In this document: positions 60,685 through 64,000 of the stretch, piece after piece
How positions within the stretch are numbered: the first letter of the stretch is position 1
How the letters are laid out: each line of letters starts with the position of its first letter
Source of the DNA: Olsenella uli
GTDB lineage: Bacteria; Actinomycetota; Coriobacteriia; Coriobacteriales; Atopobiaceae
Direction: 5' to 3'
Assembly (NCBI RefSeq): GCF_016900775.1
Contig: NZ_JACJKN010000002.1
Location: 1-64,000 of the forward strand
DNA length: 64,000 bases
Notes under the pieces: generated by a model
Seen by the model: only the letters and a program-made list of their open reading frames with translations
Databases searched by the model: none
Told to the model about the DNA's origin: nothing
Made by a program: the position numbers and the translations under genes

Positions 60685-61599
60685 ATGGGCGGAAGGGGGC
60701 CAAGGCGCGCCCGGCGTCTTGCGGCGTGCGTCCTCGCCTTGGCCGTTGCCGCCCCGTGCGCAGGGTGCTCGGAGCGCATCGACGCCCTGGCCCGCCTTGT
60801 TGGCAGCCGCGTGACGGGGGAGGAGTACGTGAGTCCGCGCGGGCAGGCGTGCCTTGACGCGGCCGAGGGCCTTCTCGATGCGCTCGAGACGGGGGACGGG
60901 GACGCGATCGTCGGGCTCTTCTCGCCCGAGGTCCGGGCGAGCTCCGATGACCTTGAGGGGCGGGCCGACGAGCTGGTGGCAAGCTGCTCCGGCCATGTCG
61001 AGTATCTGGACGCCCATTCGGTGACGATGCCTCAGGAGTCCGAGAGGGTCGATGACGGCAGGCGTCGCGTCGAGCTCTCGGCTGGCTTCTCGTTTGCCCT
61101 CGGCGGCGAGAACTACTGGTGCTTCATGACGCTCGTGAGCGAGAACGACTTCGACGAGGCGGAGGTTGGCGTCTCCACGATCATCGTGTGGTCCGAGGAG
61201 GCGTACTCGGCGATGCTCTACGACGCCCGGGGGGCGGCGTGGCCCGAGGGGACGGGCCTGAACCTTCGGCTGGACTACCCCTTGGAGTGGGAGACGCGCC
61301 TCGTGTATGATGACCCGCTGCGTTACGAGGGAGGGGACGTCATCTCGGACACCGCCGGGGTCGCGGCGTTTCTCGACGAGGGCGAGAGGACCGTCGACGA
61401 CTTCGAGGAACGCTTTGGTCGGCCCTGCTGCGTCTCGTGGACGGGTGACGGCGTCGTCTACTACGAGCTGCCCGAGGAGGACGGCGAGCCTCGCTACCTC
61501 AGGGTCAGCGCGGCCACCTCGGATGACCCCATCTACTCCGCGTATGTGGTGGGCGAGCGCGACGTGGTCAGGAAGGTGTGGGATGACGACGGCGCCTAG
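60685..61599 (+). CDS. Lipoprotein (DUF5104-like)
   Basis: Lipoprotein of 304 residues. The signal peptide RRLAACVLALAVAAPCAGC ends with a lipobox Cys. The mature protein starts SERIDALARLVGS and includes LDALETGDGDAIVGLFSPEVRASS, as in DUF5104 proteins. The ATG at 60685 follows AGAGGGGGAGGG. It overlaps the end of the convergent brxD-like gene by four bases and lies opposite the direction of both flanking defence-like genes. Confidence 0.8.
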   Translation: MGGRGPRRARRLAACVLALAVAAPCAGCSERIDALARLVGSRVTGEEYVSPRGQACLDAAEGLLDALETGDGDAIVGLFSPEVRASSDDLEGRADELVASCSGHVEYLDAHSVTMPQESERVDDGRRRVELSAGFSFALGGENYWCFMTLVSENDFDEAEVGVSTIIVWSEEAYSAMLYDARGAAWPEGTGLNLRLDYPLEWETRLVYDDPLRYEGGDVISDTAGVAAFLDEGERTVDDFEERFGRPCCVSWTGDGVVYYELPEEDGEPRYLRVSAATSDDPIYSAYVVGERDVVRKVWDDDGA

Positions 61600-62891
61600 A
61601 TCGTGAACTCCGCGAAGGCGGCGTCCACGTCCTTCTCGCCTGCCGCCACTGCCGGGGCCGTGACGGCACCGGCAAACGCGTCGGTCCTGAGCAAGGCGTC
61701 GACGTCCGTCCCGGGGTTCTGGCAGACGATGTCCAGAAGCTCGATGAAGTCGCGGATGACCTCGCGCGGCGTGAGGTGGGTGTCCGCGCCCACGCGACCG
61801 AACTCCACCTTGAGAAAGCTCACGAGCTGCGTCTCCGTGAGCGCGCGCTCGTAGCCGAAGTACCCCGCGTGAATGTCTGCGAGCTTCTCGATGAGCACGA
61901 GCAGCTCCTCGTAGGTGAGGGGCTCCAGGTGGATGACCGGGGCGAGCATGTCCGCGAGACCCGCCCCCGCAAAGCGTCCCTGCGTGAGGCGGCTGCGCAG
62001 CGCCTCGTAGGAGAAGACGCCGCGCCGGCGGTCCTCGATGGACTGCGGCGTGCCGCCCATGATGATCCCCAGGTGGCGTGCCTTGCCCTGGAGCGTGTCG
62101 TTGTACATGGTGAGGATTTTCTCGTAGTTATACTGGCGCGAGGTGGCGTTGGGGATCTTGTAGAGGTTCACGAGCTCGTCTATGAGCACGAGAAGCCCCT
62201 GGTAGCCCGCGCCCACGAGGAACTGCGCGAAGAGCTTGAGGTACTCGTACCAGTTGTCGTCCGAGATGCAGGCGTTGACGCCCAGCTCGCCGCGCGCCTC
62301 GGTCTTGGTGCGGAACTCGCCGCGCAGCCACTTGACCACGCCGGCGCGCCGGACGTCATCCCCCTCGAGGCTGGCCCGATAGTAGAGGCGCAGGACCTGG
62401 GTGAAGTCGAACCCGCAGACGAGCTCCTGGATGGGGGAGAGCTGCTCGGCGAGCGCCTCCTCGGCATCTGGCCGCTCGCGAAGCGCCGTCACCCAGCGGT
62501 CGAGCACGAGCGCGAGCGCGCCGCCCTCGGGCCGCGTCTTGGTGGAGAGGTTTCGGATGAGCTCGCGGTAGGTGGCAAGGCCCTGGCCCTGCCCGCCCTG
62601 AAGGCGCCGCTCGGGCGAGAGGTCGGCGTCTGCCACCACAAAGCCGTTGCCCATGGCATGCGTGCGGATGGTCTGCAGGAGGAAACTCTTGCCCGCGCCG
62701 TAGCGGCCCACGAGGAAGCGGAAGCTCGCCCCGCCGTCCGCCACGAGCTCGAGGTCGTGCAGGAGCGCCTGAATCTCGCGTTCGCGCCCCACGGTGATGT
62801 AGGGAAGCCCGATGCGGGGTACGACACCGCCCTTGAGCGAGTTGATGATGACCGCCGCTATGCGCTTGGGAACCCTCGGTGCGTCCGCCAT
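61596..62891 (-). CDS. brxD: BrxD-like ATP-binding protein (DUF2791)
   Basis: P-loop ATPase of 431 residues. Starts RIAAVIINSLKGGVVPRIGLPYITVGREREI, characteristic of BrxD; Walker A GRYGAGKS is at 62-69 and the Walker B region is LLVLIDELVNLYK. LGIIMGGTPQSIEDRRRGVFSYEALRSRL is also typical. BrxD occurs in BREX type 2 and in DISARM-like arrays, next to the BrxHI helicase. Here the two are 2.2 kb apart. No PglX, PglZ or TerB-type gene is visible in the window. Confidence 0.88.
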   Translation of the reverse strand: MADAPRVPKRIAAVIINSLKGGVVPRIGLPYITVGREREIQALLHDLELVADGGASFRFLVGRYGAGKSFLLQTIRTHAMGNGFVVADADLSPERRLQGGQGQGLATYRELIRNLSTKTRPEGGALALVLDRWVTALRERPDAEEALAEQLSPIQELVCGFDFTQVLRLYYRASLEGDDVRRAGVVKWLRGEFRTKTEARGELGVNACISDDNWYEYLKLFAQFLVGAGYQGLLVLIDELVNLYKIPNATSRQYNYEKILTMYNDTLQGKARHLGIIMGGTPQSIEDRRRGVFSYEALRSRLTQGRFAGAGLADMLAPVIHLEPLTYEELLVLIEKLADIHAGYFGYERALTETQLVSFLKVEFGRVGADTHLTPREVIRDFIELLDIVCQNPGTDVDALLRTDAFAGAVTAPAVAAGEKDVDAAFAEFTI

Positions 62892-62945
62892 GCCGCTCCT
62901 CTCCTCCGGGGAAGAGCAATTCTAGCACAGGTGTTCGACAGAAAA

Positions 62946-62976
62946 CCTGACAAACGACCCGGTCACCTTTGTCAGG
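62946..62976. repeat. CAAAGG-type palindrome after LytTR gene
   Basis: CCTGACAAA (62946-62954) and TTTGTCAGG (62968-62976) are a perfect 9-bp inverted repeat ending at the base next to the stop codon of the LytTR gene. Confidence 0.65.
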
Positions 62977-63741
62977 TCAGCCGAAGTTGCGGGTCACGGC
63001 GCTCGCGATGCTGAGCTGGATCTCCTTCACCCTGCGCGCGGGGATGGGGATTCGCTCGCCGGAGACGAAGAGGATGCCGTCGCGCCCGACGCCCTGGACG
63101 TAGCGCACGTTCACCACGTAGAAGCGGTTCGTTCTCACGAACTGGGCGGGCAGGAGGTCGCAGAGCTCGCGCAGCAGCACGCTCACGGTCACGGTGCGGT
63201 CGCTGAGGTGCACGATGCAACGCTTGCCCGCAGACTCGGCGTAGACGATCTCCTCCGGGTCGGCGAACACGATGCCGTCCTCGGAGGGGAGCTGCAGGCG
63301 TCGGGGCGCGCCTCCGTCATCGGGCCTTCTGAGGTCGGCCGGGTCCTTCGCCCATCTGCTCGGCCACTCGTTGGAGAAGTGGGCGAGGGTGATCTTCCAC
63401 CTCCCCTCCTTCCGATGCAGGCTGACGGTCACCCGCTGGTTGACGGTCCCGTCCACGCACGGGCCGCTCAGAAGATAGGTTCCGACGACGATCGCGTCGT
63501 CGGGCTTGTTGGTGTAGAGGGAGTGAAAGGTCACGTTGCGCGCGACGACGCCGGGAGGGTTGAGCGGCCAGCTTGCGTATGCCGTACGCCCGTGGAAGAC
63601 CTTGGACCCCGCCGAGACGAGCACGCTCTGCTCGTCGAGAAGCTCGAGAAAGGCGGAGCGCTCGTTGACAAAGATTCCGAGGATGCTCTGCTTTACACGC
63701 TCGGCGAGCTGTCTGCCGCCCTGGTTCCCGTTCTCTTTCAT
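62977..63741 (-). CDS. SnoaL-like domain fused to LytTR DNA-binding domain
   Basis: Protein of 254 residues. Residues about 10-140 form a SnoaL/NTF2-like domain (FVNERSAFLELLDEQSVLVSAGSKVFHG..., GRWKITLAHFSNEW), which could bind a small molecule. Residues about 155-250 are a LytTR DNA-binding domain (GIVFADPEEIVYAESAGKRCIVHLSDRTVTV, FVRTNRFYVVNVRYVQGV, IPIPARRVKEIQLSI). There is no receiver domain, so it is not a standard response regulator. The ATG at 63741 lies just after a run of ten G on the coding strand, within the ribosome-binding region. Confidence 0.85.
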   Translation of the reverse strand: MKENGNQGGRQLAERVKQSILGIFVNERSAFLELLDEQSVLVSAGSKVFHGRTAYASWPLNPPGVVARNVTFHSLYTNKPDDAIVVGTYLLSGPCVDGTVNQRVTVSLHRKEGRWKITLAHFSNEWPSRWAKDPADLRRPDDGGAPRRLQLPSEDGIVFADPEEIVYAESAGKRCIVHLSDRTVTVSVLLRELCDLLPAQFVRTNRFYVVNVRYVQGVGRDGILFVSGERIPIPARRVKEIQLSIASAVTRNFG

Positions 63742-63745
63742 GCTG

Positions 63746-63755
63746 CCCCCCCCCC
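63746..63755. promoter_or_regulatory. Ten-base C/G homopolymer at the ribosome-binding site
   Basis: Ten consecutive C on the plus strand (G on the coding strand) lie 4 bases before the LytTR start. Length change here would alter the Shine-Dalgarno spacing. Confidence 0.5.
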
Positions 63756-64000
63756 TGCTCATTGACCGTATGTCGAGAGGCCTGGCCTCCATCCGGGGCC
63801 GCCCCTCCCAGCGACGTGCGGCACCGGTCTTCGTCCGAAGAGTGCGGGATGCCGATTTCCCGCAAGGCGGCGCGTCCCCGCGCGAGCGGCCGTCTTCCAA
63901 TGGGGACGAACCGCGCGAGAAACGTTGTAGCATACCCGAGGGATAGGTGACGCGCAGAAAAGAGACCGCTCGGCGTCGCTGGCGACCGTTCGGTGCCCGT
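63756..64000. other. Upstream flank, no gene seen
   Basis: About 245 bases to the window end. No reading frame has recognisable protein features. The segment ACGTTGTAGCATACCC near 63922 could hold a promoter -10 region. Confidence 0.3.

Noticed and set aside
1-64000. CRISPR array
   Set aside because: No set of short direct repeats with regular unique spacers was found; the 61-bp array at 40991 has no spacers.
1-64000. tRNA or rRNA genes
   Set aside because: No T-loop/anticodon cloverleaf pattern or rRNA-like conserved stretch was recognised by eye; a short RNA could still be missed.

Overview
The window is GC-rich bacterial DNA with strong GC-ending codon use and frequent GTG/TTG starts. 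The gene set (class Ia ribonucleotide reductase, [FeFe] hydrogenase, ECF transporter, SigI/RsgI-like pair, 2-aminoethylphosphonate catabolism, many LytTR and ferredoxin-fused proteins) suggests an anaerobic fermentative actinobacterium of the Coriobacteriia (Olsenella/Atopobium/Collinsella-like). The species assignment is inference; no rRNA or tRNA gene was found to confirm it.

Layout. 1-5.2 kb (minus): 5' part of a domain-permuted GH3 glycosidase, an AgrC-like kinase with a LytTR response regulator, and a flavodoxin. 5.4-10.8 kb (plus): aminoethylphosphonate block, with a broken permease/binding-protein fusion, phnW and phnX. 10.9-15.5 kb: a nuclease remnant, an esterase, a RhuM-Fic protein, a frameshifted macrodomain-linked sirtuin, an NAD(P)-binding oxidoreductase and its HxlR regulator. 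15.6-18.8 kb: two ferredoxin-fused flavoproteins flanking an osmoprotectant ABC transporter that is frameshifted and internally collapsed. 18.9-23.7 kb: DUF2442/DUF4160 pair, DUF1848 protein, a complete IS1595-type element with 8-bp target duplication, an EamA transporter, an acetyltransferase and an ATPase remnant. 23.7-29.3 kb: two aldo/keto reductases divergent from a LysR regulator, small proteins, a MerR regulator and trmL. 29.5-36.5 kb: deformylase-like protein, UvrA paralogue, nth, an HTH-aminotransferase fusion with its own operator array, YolD and a UmuC-type polymerase. 36.7-43.1 kb: nrdB, nrdA, thpR, a 61-bp tandem hairpin array and recQ. 43.4-47.1 kb: a short-chain dehydrogenase and a sigI/rsgI-like/acidic lipoprotein block. 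47.4-50.8 kb (minus): ECF transporter (S, fused A-A', T) preceded by a tryptophan attenuator leader. 51-53 kb: MarR, DegV, lipoprotein. 53.3-56.9 kb: flavoprotein plus [FeFe] hydrogenase. 57-62.9 kb: BrxHI-like helicase and BrxD-like ATPase separated by a membrane protein and a lipoprotein. 63-63.7 kb: SnoaL-like/LytTR regulator.

The most informative signals are regulatory or structural. A leader peptide with three consecutive Trp codons and an intrinsic terminator sits before the ECF S component, which gives that transporter a predicted substrate. Palindromic elements about 75 bp long, with unrelated arms but a related core, lie between genes. A second family of short CAAAGG-type palindromes marks gene ends, and one hairpin core occurs inside the helicase gene. 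A GTTCAA operator array fits self-control of the HTH-aminotransferase. Several transporter or enzyme genes carry single-base indels in G runs, so sequencing error and real decay must be separated before calling them dead.
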